Positions 1 through 12,400 of a stretch of DNA of 64,000 nucleotides are shown one piece after another. Made by a program: the position numbers and the translations under genes. Position 1 is the first letter of the stretch. Every line of letters begins with the position of its first letter. The notes below the pieces were generated by a model, which ran no database searches, had not been told where the DNA came from, and saw only the letters and a program-made list of their open reading frames with translations. This stretch comes from Madurella fahalii (lineage: Eukaryota > Ascomycota > Sordariomycetes > Sordariales): positions 4,551,001 to 4,615,000 of the forward strand of contig CM056875.1 in NCBI GenBank assembly GCA_029876055.1, read 5' to 3'.

Positions 1-1585
1 GGGAATCTTCAGAGCCTCCAATTGTTTCAAAGGGACAAGTGGAGAGTCATGAAATACGCACCACTTATCCTGTACCTCAACCATGAGCAAGATACTCGAC
101 ACGATAAAGCCCGTGCCTCCGACGACCTGCGGAAGCCAGTATGTCCCGTTCGTGACGGGCAGTGATATGGCGTTGTGAATGCCTGGCAGATTCGTGAACC
201 CGGCCATCCAAAAGACGGTGGCTCCCATCAGCTGTATCAGAGAAGCCAGAAAGCCAATCTCCTTGATGTAATGTGTTGTGAGCTCGTGTCGAGTTGGCCA
301 CCACGACCTAATAAAGCACGCACACCGTCTGTTAGCCAGTTCCATCGATATAAGTGCTAGTAAGATATCCGGAACGGCGTCCCGGATAGCTGATCCGTGA
401 CTGACGGAGCCTAGCCACATTACGGAGACACGAGATAGGGATATGCATACCATCGCCGCTCCTTCTCGGGTTTAACCTTCTCATCACCATCCGGCCCCAA
501 CCCCCCGGGTTCAGCAACAGTGTCAACCGTTGTCGCTGCTATCATCGCCACTGCGCTATCCCGCAGCAAAGCTTGCCGGTTCTGGTGGCCATGTCGACAG
601 CCTTCATGCCTTGGATGTAGACGCAATCCGTGATCCTCCAACTCTTCTTCCAGCTCCCAACCAAAACAATCAGCGCCTACGATAACACACCCAGGTCAGT
701 TCACCCCGGGTCCCTCCTCATGTGTAATGTGTTTTCATCCATCAACCGTGGTCGAGTACAGGGCTAGTAGGGGGGAATCAAAGGCGCATAGGAATGTGCA
801 TGACTTCTTCGTCTCATTCAATGGGGAAAAAAACTCACGCTCGGCATTGATAGCCTCAATCACCATAAGAACCGACCCAATTTCGAACACCGTTGTACCC
901 AAGAAAGCCAGTATCCCAGCTGCGATATCGGTCTCACCGGAGAACTCGCTCTCGGGTCTCGCCAGCGGTAGCCAGACGAAGAAGCCGTTGATGACCCATA
1001 TCACAGAGCCTATTATTTGAATCTCCCCAGAGATGAATTAGTAACCACCATGCGAGTATCTGAGTATGTAGGCGGAAATAATCTATGCCCGGGCCAGCAG
1101 AGAAGATAACGGGCCAGGTTCTTGTTATTTGGGGTCTATGCGCCACCCCAGTCAGGGAAAGGGGATGGTGAAGTGAAATGAGGTCGGAAAAGGGGAGGTA
1201 GAGAAGACAAACCAAGCACAAACGCAACCGCCACAAGATACGTGACATCCCACACGGGGAAGCGCGTGACCATCTTTCCCACACCCAATGCCAGCTTTCT
1301 CCCCTGGGAGCGGTAGTGATCCGTTCTGGATTTCACGGGACCACCATCTTGCTTCCTCAGGTAGGCCACACGCCGGCGACCCTTTCTGTTATCCCGGCTT
1401 CGCCAGACGTGGTAGATTTGCTCTTGACCCTCTCGGTCAGCTTGGTTCACAATGTGTCCGGGATCCTGTGGTTCCTGCTTCTGTTCCCAGGGCGGTTTAG
1501 AGACGGGATGGTAGCGTGTTGTGGGGTTGAGGAACAGGAACGGGCCGGAAGCGTGTATTGCGTTGGGTAAGGAATGACGCGGCAT
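1..1585 (-). CDS. Multi-pass integral membrane protein, fungal-specific, 3' end cut by window edge
   Basis: Four exons join in phase on the minus strand: 1585-1213, 1009-839, 676-451 and 307 to beyond 1, with introns 1212-1010, 838-677 and 450-308. The first ATG is at 1585. The product has a soluble basic N-terminus, a first membrane segment at about residues 113-137 (reading VAVAFVLGSVIWVINGFFV), a second at about 152-177 (GILAFLGTTVFEIGSVLMV), a charged loop at 182-256, then segments at about 265-295 and 310-333 (GGTGFIVSSILLMVEVQ). The coding sequence is still open at base 1, so the C-terminus lies outside the window. I recall similar proteins in other Sordariomycetes annotated only as integral membrane proteins; no reaction is known to me. 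It is divergent from the HAD gene across a 643-bp spacer. The exon structure is firmer than the start codon. Confidence 0.8.
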
Positions 1586-2228
1586 TATAAGTGCGAAAAA
1601 CTCGGAAAGAAGGTTTCACGACACCACACTACTTGATATGAAGGGGACGAGGTCTGTTGGTCGAGATGCTGTTCGGTGCGCCCCTATTTCAACGAGACCA
1701 TCAGGTACCATTACATATCATCCACGACAGACGATCACGAACAACCACAGGCCCAATCATCATGACGAATCCGGAGGAGTATTTCCCGACCTTCCATGGT
1801 GCTGAGCGGCCGAACGAACTTGGCATCGGCCGTGACGTCAACCCGCCAACCGATGAGTCGATCCGGCTGCGGCCGGAGTCCCCGCTTCTCCACCCCGCCG
1901 TTGCCCCTTCCGTGCTCCTCTCCACCCGGAAGACCCGGTGAGATCGGGTTTGGAAGCATATGCTAAATATCAACTGGCTGCTCAGACTCAGCTGGGAGTC
2001 AATGTTTATCACCAGCCAAATAACGGACCCTGCCCCTTTAAATGACAACCGGATTTGCTAGAAAACTGATACATTGCTCACGCTACAATTTGCCAGCGAG
2101 GCTGTTTTTTGTTTTTCTTTCACCTTTACCGATCTATCCTCGGCTAAGTTCCTCACCTCACTTACATAGCAGAACTTACGCCCCTATCATCTGACTACAT
2201 CTCCAACCTTACCCAGAGGCCGTTTAAA
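1586..2228. promoter_or_regulatory. Divergent intergenic region, membrane protein / HAD gene
   Basis: This 643-bp spacer separates two divergently transcribed genes and must hold both promoters. A pyrimidine-rich stretch at about 2100-2165 precedes the plus-strand gene and looks like its leader. The small ORFs inside resemble nothing I recognise. Confidence 0.4.
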
Positions 2229-3053
2229 ATGACCACCCCCAATCCCCTCGCCAACATCAAGGCGCTCACCTTCGACATGTTCGGCACCGTCGTCGACTGG
2301 CGCAGCTCCATCACCTCGGCCCTCGCCACCTCCGCAGCCCGTAAGCTCAGCTCCCCATCCTTCCCCCTCCTCCCGCGCGAGACCCGATCCCGGCTGCAGT
2401 CTCTGACGGGGGAGGACTGGGCGCGGTTCGCGCAGGAGTGGCGCGACGCCTACCACGAGTTCACGCAGACGTTCGTGCCGGGGACGACGGCGTGGCGGGA
2501 CATCGACGCGCACCACCGCGACAGCCTCGTCTCGCTGCTCTCGCGGTGGCAGCTGGGCGGGGTCTACAGCGCGGAGGAGGTGTCGGGGCTCAGCAGGGCG
2601 TGGCACTTCCTGGCGCCGTGGCCGGACGCGGCGCGCGGCATCGGCGCCCTGTCCGGCGCCCTGTCCGGCCCCCCGTCCGGCGGCGGGCGGAGATACGTGG
2701 TCGCGGCGCTCTCCAACGGCAACCGCGCCTTGCTGGCGGACCTCGACCGGCACGGCCGGCTGGGGTTCGACATGCTCATCTCGGCCGAGGAGTTCAGGGC
2801 CTACAAACCCCGCCGCGAGGTCTACCTCGGCGCGTGCGGGGTGCTTGGCGTGGAGCCGGCTGAGGTGGCCATGGTGGCTGCGCACCTGGGGGACCTGGCG
2901 GGCGCGAGGGCGGCGGGGATGCGGACTGTGTATGTGCAGCGGCCGGGGGAGGAGGATGAGGAGAGGCACGTGCAGGCGAGAGAGTGGGTTGATCTGTGGG
3001 TGGCTGAAGGGGAAGGGGGGATTGAGGAGGTTGCTCGGCGGCTTGGGGTTTGA
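2229..3053 (+). CDS. HAD-superfamily hydrolase, type II (S)-2-haloacid dehalogenase-like
   Basis: A single 274-residue exon, the usual length for fungal type II haloacid dehalogenase-like proteins. HAD motif I is LTFDMFGTVVDWR with the nucleophile Asp16; in the family this Asp attacks the substrate carbon or phosphorus. Motif II is ALSNGNR with Ser162-Asn163, motif III Lys is in YKPRREVY (Lys193), and motif IV is MVAAHLGDLAGARAAG (Asp222), which is typical of dehalogenases. The helical cap lies between motifs I and II. It should be a soluble enzyme that cleaves a short 2-haloacid or a similar small molecule; the natural substrate of fungal members is unknown. The ATG at 2229 has A at -3 and follows a CT-rich leader. 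GC content of the body is very high, which gives long antisense ORFs that are not genes. Confidence 0.92.
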   Translation: MTTPNPLANIKALTFDMFGTVVDWRSSITSALATSAARKLSSPSFPLLPRETRSRLQSLTGEDWARFAQEWRDAYHEFTQTFVPGTTAWRDIDAHHRDSLVSLLSRWQLGGVYSAEEVSGLSRAWHFLAPWPDAARGIGALSGALSGPPSGGGRRYVVAALSNGNRALLADLDRHGRLGFDMLISAEEFRAYKPRREVYLGACGVLGVEPAEVAMVAAHLGDLAGARAAGMRTVYVQRPGEEDEERHVQAREWVDLWVAEGEGGIEEVARRLGV

Positions 3054-6000
3054 GGGGATATGAGAAGAGGGTGTCGTGCTCTGCTGGTTGGTTGGTAGGC
3101 GTTGATGTTTCGGGGGAGGAAGGGGGGGGGGGGGGAGAGAGGATGTCGTCATCTAGGGTCCTGGGACAAACGTGGCGTCTTGGTTTGTGAGACAACCCTG
3201 AGCTTGTCTGCCGCCTTCAGCCCGGTCAAGGTTGATTCATGCATCTCCCGCATCGATGAATGAACTCGTGTTCTTGATGGGGGGGGAAACAGCAAGGGGG
3301 TTTTGATGTGCCCTATTGGCTGATGTATCGATGGCATAGATGTCGAATCGAACAAAGAACCCAGTGCGATCCTCGGTGTTGTTCTGGGCTAGACTGCCCA
3401 AGCCAACGTCGACATTTCAGCGGCAGCTTATGCTTCCGAACGACCATGGCATTGAATACATAAATGTGGTGCAGCGGCCCAGGACCCTGCAATTAGGTAT
3501 CCAAGTGAATGCTGGAACGGGAGCTTCGGGGCCTTTGGGATGCCCATTTTTCAGACTCCGGGCCGGTTCCTTCGAGCAAGCCTCTAACCCGACTTTGTGT
3601 CATCCCACAAGCGCCCTTGTGTGACAGCATATTGTGCCTCTTTGCAGCAGCGAAGCAGCGCCCGATGTTCGTCGGTGTCCTTGGTGTCGGTGAAGGGCGG
3701 AGAATGGTTCCATCAACATGGGGGGAATTGGCACGCGGCAGCATGTGCCCCGGGGCGGGCCAGTTCAGAGTATTGAGGCTCAAGACCAGGAAACCCTGCG
3801 TGCCCGAAACGGGTCGGACGATAGATCCGATCTGTCAGATTCGAGGCTAGTGTGCAGGTGCGCGAAGAGAGGAAATAGGAAATAGGAAATAGGTAGCCGG
3901 GTGACAGGCAGTCCTACCATCTGACGTTTGCTCGACGTCTTCGTGTCTTTCAAGGATGCGGGGTGAGAGGTACGGCGAGTACCGCGCATCGGCGAGCCAC
4001 TGCGCCTCTCATCGGATACATCTCGCCTGTTTCGCTGCACCACTTGCTTGGTAATGCAAAGACGAATACAAACTACGTGAACTCAACGCCGGTTTATCCA
4101 GCTCGAGCAGTATCGAGCACGGCTGCGCATCCGAGCGGCCGCGCAACAAGCGGCCACGCGACAAAGCGAGCAGCCGGTTGAGGTGTTGGGATAAAACGAG
4201 TTCATCTCGAGTGAGCTCAGTACCAGCTTTGTATGGGAACCCGGGGCTGGTGGCCCCAATACTACGCAACCTCCCCGCAGCAAAAGTATCCAGTACCTCG
4301 GGTTACATAAGGCCGGGGAAAGCTGCGACCACCCGCTCCTGCAAAAGTCTGCATGCAACACCTCCATTCCTTTGGGGGTTGCGGTGATGCTTCGAATGCG
4401 AGAGAAATAGGCCGAGCCTGGGTATGTATGTCCTTGTGCCTTGCCAAAGGTAGGCGAAGTAGTTGTCCGAACTGCAAGCCGGCCGAGATTCGAGCTGTCA
4501 AGCTCGGACCATCTTCACTCGATTCCGTCCTGCCGAGGCCCTCGATGTATTCCGAAGCTCGAGTTTGGCGTTTGTTCTTGCTGTGGCCCTGCAGCTGGCC
4601 CATTGGCCGCCGATGGCGCTCGGGGACAAGCTGATGCTGCAGTCTCGAGGGTTGGTTGCAGCCAGAAGGCTGGGGTGGCCGTCGTTGCCTCAACCGGTGG
4701 GCACCCGGCACCACCGGTGGGCTTCTGCCGTGGGTTGTGGCTTGCTTTGAGCATCTGGCGAATTCAACCGCACGACTGTTTTACCCACAAGTCGCGCCTG
4801 GCTGGGTGAGGAGGCACACGCTAATAGCTTATTATTCCCTTGCCGGGTCGGATCAGCATCGCGGATCCCGACAAACCAGAGGCCGCCGAGACCGTCAGAT
4901 ATGTTACAAGCCTTCGGCTCTTGCCGTGCGCAACCCGCCAAAACCAGAGCTTGGGTGCCGTCCATCTTGGATGCGGAGACCGGCCGGGAACGCGATTCCC
5001 GCGCTGGCACATCCGTCCTGGACAAATTAGTTATTGTGTGGGGACACCAGCGCAATATTCCTAGCCTCAGCGACGCCGACCGTCAGCACTGCGGTCCGGG
5101 CTTGATAATTATCTGGTGCCATCGGAACACAGAAATCGCGAGTGCGTGCCATCGATCTAAGCGACCGGGGGGAGGGAAGCCGCGGGGCGACTGCGCGATG
5201 GGATTGGTTGTCGTGGAGCTGCTTTGGCCGGCCTGGTTGTCGGGACCGCTCGCCTTGTGGCGACAAGCGTCCCTGCAAACGCCTCGGTCCTGGCCAACGA
5301 GACGACCCTGCACTGAGCCTCTGATGTCCGGCATCCTGGGCGGGGTTGCTGCTTGCTGCCGATGCTTGCTATGCTTCCAGTTGCTACCGGCCTGAACCGA
5401 GTTGGGATGCTCTTACGATCACGGGGCCAAGCCATAGGCCGCGGTGCTTCTGAGAATCTTCCTTGATGGACATGCGAGTGGTGCCTGTACGAATGAATTT
5501 GGCTTTGGCCGAAGGGGAGGGGGGCAATGGCTGCTGTGGCTTTTTTATTTGCTTTTTCCTCCCCCCTTTAAAGCTCGCTCCATGATGCTCAGCTGTTAGA
5601 ACCCTGGACATGCATCTCATAATCCACCCCCCTCCCCCTCTTGCCCCGAGCTTCCCCCCAAGCCCCCCCAAGCATGAAAAAAAGCTTCCTACCCCAGAGC
5701 AGCTACCGAATCAATCAAATCGACGGCAGCCCGTGCGGCCTCGGCTTTGGCTGGCAACTGGCCCTTTATTCCGGTGCCCTCCAACCTGGAAGCCGCTATC
5801 TCACCACCCGACCCCTAATACAACGCTGGACCCGATTCTTTTCCCGGCCGGCGGCCAGCAACCTAACTGTGCCCGGCATCCCTACCAACCTACCTACCAC
5901 AAGCAAAATCGACGGTACCGTATCTACCCAGCTTGGTGCAGACCTAGGTACACTAAAAGCCACCCACTCTTGTCAATACCTTTTGCTCCACCGCTCCTCG

Positions 6001-6434
6001 TCGCCAAAAACACTGCCTGCCCGCCGCTGACACTAAGCCTCAGCCCAGCATCGCTGTTGACCGTTTCCCACTCGCGGCGACGGTTTCCACCGAACCACCA
6101 CCGACATCTCGCCGCCGCCGAGAATCCCATTCCCCGTTCCACACATTGGGACTCCCTTCTTTTTGCTTTTTCCCGCCAGAGTGGGAGTTGACGCAAGCAA
6201 AAAAACCATTCTACCTCGTCTTTTACTCGGCCTCCCTCTTTTTCTCTAGTTGGCCTTTTTTAATTTTTTTTTTTTATTTATAATTTTTCCCCGTTGCTGC
6301 ACTCGAGACCCCTCATCGTCTTGTTCCAAGCTAAGATCGGTGCCACCTCTCGTTCGGTCCCCGTCCGATAGCCCGCACACAGCATACCACAAAGACCTCG
6401 GTCGGCGACGCGATCCGCCAACACATCCCCCAAA
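3054..6434. other. Intergenic spacer, no recognisable gene; holds a 14-G run
   Basis: About 3.4 kb between the HAD gene and ras2. It contains an uninterrupted run of 14 G at 3122-3135 just after the HAD stop codon. The ORFs in 4250-5400 are GC-driven, overlap on both strands and match no family I know. From about 5560 the sequence becomes very pyrimidine-rich and T-rich (runs of T at 6260-6290), consistent with a promoter and a long leader for ras2. Confidence 0.5.
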
Positions 6435-7267
6435 ATGGCGGGCAAGATGGTGCTATACAAGTTGGTGGTGCTCGGAGATGGTGGCGTGGGGAAGACGGCC
6501 CTAACGATCCAACTTTGCCTGCAACACTTTGTTGAGACGGTACGTTATTTTAGGTTAACATCCACCCCGTCCGCCCGCCAGCACAAGCGCCGGGGTTCCT
6601 GCTCTCCCGACTCGCTGCGACGGTTGTATCTGCACTGGCAGCTCGCTAACCTGCGGCCCGATAGTATGACCCTACCATTGAGGATTCGTACCGGAAACAG
6701 GCCGTGATAGATAATCAGGCGTGCATGCTTGAGGTGCTGGACACGGCAGGGCAGGAGGAGTACACGGCGCTACGAGACCAATGGATCCGAGACGGCGAGG
6801 GCTTCATCCTAGTATACAGCATTTCGTCCCGGTCGTCGTTTACGCGAATCAAGCGGTTCCACCACCAGATCCAGAGGGTGAAGGAGTCAACGGCGTCGTC
6901 ACCTTCATACCCCGGGTCACCAATCTCGGCCGCGAATCCTGCGGCGCCTGTCCCGATTATGCTCGTAGGGAATAAGAGCGACCGCATCGCCGAGCGGGAA
7001 GTCTCGACGCAGGAAGGACATGCCCTCGCGCGCGAGCTGGGCTGCGAGTTTGTCGAGGCTTCGGCCAAGAACTACATCAACGTCGACAAGGCCTTTTACG
7101 ACGTGGTCAGGATCCTGCGGAGGCAACGGCAAGCCGCATCCCAACCACTCTCCCCGACGGGGAGTGGCAAGTACGAGTCGAGGAGGGCGGATTCCAACAT
7201 GCAGGCCAAAGAGGGCCGCTACCGGCGCAACCAGAACGAACGCCGTAGAGGGTGTGTCATATTATGA
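6435..7267 (+). CDS. ras2: Ras-family small GTPase, RAS-2 type
   Basis: Two exons, 6435-6539 and 6665-7267, separated by a 125-nt intron that falls after codon 35 in phase 0; the product is 235 residues. All Ras boxes are visible: P-loop GDGGVGKT at residues 14-21, switch I YDPTIEDSY directly after the splice junction, DTAGQEEY with the catalytic Gln, NKSD and EASAKN. The C-terminus is basic (RRNQNERRRG) and ends in the CaaX box CVIL, so it should be prenylated and act at membranes. A Ser/Pro/Ala-rich insertion (about SPSYPGSPISAANPAAP) sits before the NKSD strand and is characteristic of Neurospora RAS-2 and Aspergillus RasB, which govern polarised growth, cell wall integrity and conidiation. 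A long CT-rich leader precedes the ATG. Confidence 0.95.
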
Positions 7268-9354
7268 ATTCGACAACTCGCATGTCTCTCCTCGGCGCCC
7301 GGCGACAGTCGGCTCAAGAAAACATAAAAAAAAAAGAACAAGCAAAAGAACACAATCACACATTTCTTGGCGCCGATTGCGCGAATATCTCCCATTCGAT
7401 ATGCAACCATGGCAATCTCGGGCAGCTTCGAAGTGTCTTCGACCTTGGCTTCCTTGACAGCCGCGAATCGGTCATTCCACCAGATTTCTCGCTCATATTC
7501 CACACCGTTTTTCTCTACAATCACCAGGCATAACCGATCCTCCCACAAGGCGAATGGCGCATGAACCAAAAGAGGGCATCATTGGGGCGTAAATATCCGA
7601 TTTCATCCAACTACGGGGAGGGGTAAACATCCTTTTTCTTCATTTCTTTTGTCTTCAGAGAGACTCTCTTGTTATTCTTCTTCTTCTTCGCTGTTTATTT
7701 GGGCACGCCGTGACATTTCTTGGAGTCCGGGGCCCGACGCGAGGGCGTCTGTTCAACTCAGCTTAGTCGGGAGTGCGTAGAGTCTTTGATACCTACGTCT
7801 GGGGTTCGCCGGAGGGGTCTTTCTTGGATGTGATCTCGGCAAGGGGAGCTCAGCCGGGGGACCGCTGCTGAAGGAAGAGGACTCTGCTATCTTCCTGGGT
7901 GACCCTGGGAACATGCGGGGAGACGGAAACCCCGGTGGGAGGCCGAACAGGCGATTGAGGAACGAGACCACATTTGCAGACTAGTTTGGCGGCGATCTCT
8001 TGGACACGCACCTACACGGATGCTCCATTTGAGTAATTAGCTGTCTGCTCATAGTTTTGCTGGCCGATCCCTCGCGACCTTAGCTAGCTAGCTAGTACTG
8101 TAGTATCTCATGGCGAACTCCCCAAAGACAAAATACCCTTAGCAATCAAATACCCATTAAGAAAAAGAAAAAGAAAGAAAAGGAAACAAAAAACAATAAG
8201 TGCCGGTCCGCGAACAGCCTGTTGTGTGTCTGGGAATGTCCCTGCAGCAGCTGCAAGTCGCGCGATCACCCCAGCTGCTCGGCTAACCGCAAAAGCTAGA
8301 TTTGTCGATACACACATGCGTACCCTTGCTAGGACGTGATCAACATGCCCAGGCGAGCCCATCCGGCCGGCGCTAGTTCGCCGCGAAGTGTGTCTAGTAT
8401 GGTATGGTTTTGACAACACATAACCCTATCGACCGTCCGGCCTGCGTTGTTTTCTCTCGGAGAGGGCAACTGCTGCATGAACCTGCTCTACTTTTACAAC
8501 CACTAATTATGCAGGGCCAGGGCAGGGTGATTAACACTAGGCATGGGATGGAAAGGGGGTTTATCGGGGAGTTTCTCCATGAGGGATATTTTGCTTTTCT
8601 TTTTTTCTTTTTTTTTTCTTTTTTTTTTCGTACAATATATTTCATCCGAGTCCACTCGAACGCTTAATAAAGAAAAAAAAAAGAAAGTTACCGGACCTTA
8701 GTTAAACTCGGAGATGAGGCGAGGTTTTAGAGCCAGGGTTCAGTTCAACTGACACTGCAACGGTAGGGAAATTCACAGTTGCAGAGACCCAAAAAAGACG
8801 AGAATTCGGATGAACACCATCCCGCCACCAACCACTACAAGTTCGTTCGGATTGTTTTTTAGCTTGACAGTTTGGACGGGTAAAAGAAAAAAAAGAAGGA
8901 AAAAAGAAAAAGAAGGCACATTCGCCTCCTCCTCCTCTTTCTTCTTCTCTTGATCCGGTGACCCGGCTCTCTTGCCACACCGTCGGTATCACTTGGTCAT
9001 GCCACCGGAGAGACAGACACCAGAAACACGGGCATGGTGTGCGTAACGAAGAGTAGGGGACTTCGGGATCCAGTCCTCCTCTTTTCTCCATGGGAGGTGG
9101 GGCGGCAAGCGGAGATGGGGATTTGGGATGGGGGAGATCCTCTGGGAGTGGGGTGTTTTGCGCGTTGGGCTTTGCATGGCCCCCCCACCGTTTCCCTAGC
9201 GTCACCTCCACTGTCCGCTGATGATTTATGGTTTGGTCTGATCCAATCCGCTGATCCACTGAGTGGCCGAGCTTCAAAGCTGCCGCTCAAACTGCGGCGG
9301 AAAGCTTGCAGCGTGCCATTGCGGGTTTGCGGGTTGCGGGCATGCACGCACGAC

Positions 9355-9428
9355 GGGTGTGTGCGAGTGTGACCGTGGGTGTGAGCATGAGTGTGTACGT
9401 GTGTGTGCGTGTGTGTGAGTGTGTGTTG
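9355..9428. repeat. Imperfect GT-rich microsatellite
   Basis: About 74 bases on the plus strand are dominated by GT/GTGT units with interruptions. Apparent ORFs made of His-Thr repeats on the minus strand are a by-product of this repeat. Confidence 0.8.
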
Positions 9429-12400
9429 CAACTTGCAACTTGCATGTGCGATGGGACTCTGATGAGCAGGAGCTCGACATGTTGACTTTTGCCGGTGCGT
9501 TGGTTGTGTGTATGGCCCACGTCAGCTTCTTCGTCGATCGGATGAACTTTCTTCTTGTCCTTCAGATCTGTGCTTCTCTCATCCTCCAACGCCGGCTCTT
9601 TGCAGTCTACCCGATCGGCTCAAACGGACGGCAATAGCGTGCCGCCTCTCTCTTGTTTGAAGATAAACCACATGAAGCATGAAGCACAAACACCGGACAG
9701 AATCCATGTGGGCCGAGCACTGTCGCAAACCCAACACCAGGCGATCGCCGGTGTTGGTCCGGACGAGGAAGAGAGAACGGTTGCTTCTTCCCGGCCGGGA
9801 CGAACAATGCCTGGTTCCGAGAGTGCCCTCCCTTCTCTTCCCCCAGGACGCACCCTGATGAAACGGCCCTGTTTATCTACTAATTCTATTTTTTCCCCCT
9901 TCCCCCTGCTCCCAACGGCCACAAGATACTACACTGCCGCGAGCCATCGCCCTCGCCGCAGCTCCCTGCGGGTGGATCAGAAGCGTTGGACCGGCGTAGC
10001 AATATTGTCAAAGCCGGGGCCCCACTGATGATGGTCCATCGGATGCTTGTCCCATCGTCCATTGTCTGTGCTTTTGGCACCGGTTAGGACTAGGCTTCTC
10101 CAGTTCCAGTGTTCCAGCTCCTCCTTGGTTCTGGTTCTTGCACCCGGCTAAAGAAAATGGGATCTTGTCGATGGAGGGTCGGCAACCGTTGGGCACCACC
10201 CTCGATGAGGAACGGTGGTGGCGCCCGTTCCGCCATGCTGATCGCAGAACGAGTCCTGTCCTTAACGGAGAGCAGATAATCTTGTTTTGGAAATAATGCG
10301 GAGGAACTCTGGTGCAAAACGGGCGTTCTCAACCACACCCCAAGAAAGCCAAGATTCTGTATCCCACCCCACCATTTTGATAAAGCCATCGGCTTGGCGC
10401 CGGGAGGCGGGAGGCGGGAAGAAAAGAATGCGGCAAACGATTCTTTTTTCCGCCAACGGTCTTGGGACGTCGCCTTACTCTCCGACATCAAACCGCGCGG
10501 CACACGTTCTTGTTCCAGAGACAGAGACAGAGACAGAAGCAAAGTCCAAAAACGGCATGGCATGGGATGGCAGGACATGGCATGCAACAGATGTGTTACC
10601 TACCTGACAGTTCGGGGTTCCAAGCCCGCTTTCCCACCCCGGCGGTAACGGCATGGATCCGGAAGGTGACCTCCATCAACAAAATCCTCAACGGCGTCCG
10701 CTCTCACCACCCGCCTGCACAGCCCCTGGGCTCTCCCGCCTAGGGTCCTGCTCCGACAGCCACCGAACCCGACAGAGAAAACCCCAGCCGCACACCGCTC
10801 GTCATCGGGGGGAAGAGGAGCCTATGTCACCCGGCCCCCCGGTTTTCTCCCCCATGGGGGCTCCACTTCTTTGCCTTTTAAACACCCCCGGCCGACTAAA
10901 CGACCCAGGGGGCCGGAGCCCGGAATGCTTCCGCGACCAGCCTCACTTAAAAAGTCTCAGTTCCAGCCCAACTAACGATGACCACACCGCTCAACCAACA
11001 CGAACCCGACACGATGGTTCTCCCGGCCTCCGGGGACGAGTGCCGGTCGCCGGGTTGGCTAGCTGGTTGCCAGGGGGAAGGGGGGAAAGGACCGCGAAGG
11101 AAAACCTTTTTTTTTTTTTTTTTGTTGGCTGGCACGCTGTGTCGTCCCAATGATTACCCCACGGGAAATATTGAATACGACAATCTGGAAAGGGGCCGGC
11201 GCAGGTGCCCGCAGGCGCGAGATGATGATATACGCGTGCCTGCATAGGTGAGAAGTAACCCACCCCCGTCACATGACGACATATGTCGCTCTCGGCACGC
11301 CGGAGCGGTAGCTGTTATGTCTACCTCGGTGAGTCTTTGACGCGCACAATCCCCTACCGGGGGACTGTGCGCAGCCTCTGCTCGGTGTATTCCGTGCCGG
11401 GAACGACCGGGATCCCGGAGCGGAACCGGCAGGCAGGGGAGGGAGCACAAGTACATATAGAGTGCGAGGCTGGGTGACGCCATCAGCCCCCTTCCTTGGG
11501 GTTGGGAATGGATGGATCGAAACGAATCCTCCTACTGGGAGGTTAGGGGGCAGGCATTGATGTGAACGCCCGGAGGTGAGGAACAACCCCCGGACCCCAC
11601 GTGGGCTGAGCGGTTTTGGGATACCTCTTCGAGGACCTGGTAGTAACGGCGCTGCTGTGCTCTCTTTCCATGTCACGTTCCGGCTGGTCCGAACCACAGT
11701 GCTTTCTTATTGTACCTTGGTTTTGTTGGGACAATACTACCTCCCGTCCCAAATCCCGGTGTCCTTATCGAGCCCAACCGCCAACAGCATTGTCTTACTG
11801 GATCAAAACGTCCCTGTCCAGGCTTTTGGTCGACGGGAATGCCTTCCGGGCGTGTTGGTTGTCCGATACCAGAGACACGCGAGTCGGTAATCCTATCTTG
11901 AGCTTTGACTCGGGAGGGTTTGGTTTGCGAATAGGATTGTTTCCCACGGTGGCGAGAGGTAGGACGCGGGACTGCTTGGTCCTGCGGATGATACTTGCAT
12001 GTGTCAGCCGGTGGAGAGAATAAGACTGTTTGGGTTCGGCCCGCATATGTTAGTGTGCTCACTTTATGTTGACTAATGTAGCTAGTGCTATTGCTTATGC
12101 TGGGCTTGTTTCGCTCCCGTGCTTTGCAGAAGGGCTGACCCTGACGTGGAGTACGGACCCGACAGCCAAACTGTGTTGATAGATAGATAGATGGAGAAGA
12201 AGCCGTAGGGAGCCGGTTGTGTTGTTCTGGTGTTTAGGGAATGTCCAAATACAGCGATGTGAGCCGTCGTATAAAACCTCGTAGACCGAAAGGGCACATT
12301 ATATGTGACGTTACTGGCAGCGCCGGATCATGATGGTCATTACAGCCTCTGGCATTGCCGCGTAGCCAACGGCCTTAGCACAACACTTGTCATTACCAAG

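Noticed and set aside
2187..3195. Long ORFs antisense to or in other frames of the HAD gene
   Set aside because: Pro/Arg/Ala-rich shadow frames of a very GC-rich gene; the HAD frame has all four family motifs.
9274..9589. His/Thr-rich ORFs over the GT microsatellite
   Set aside because: Simple-sequence artefact.
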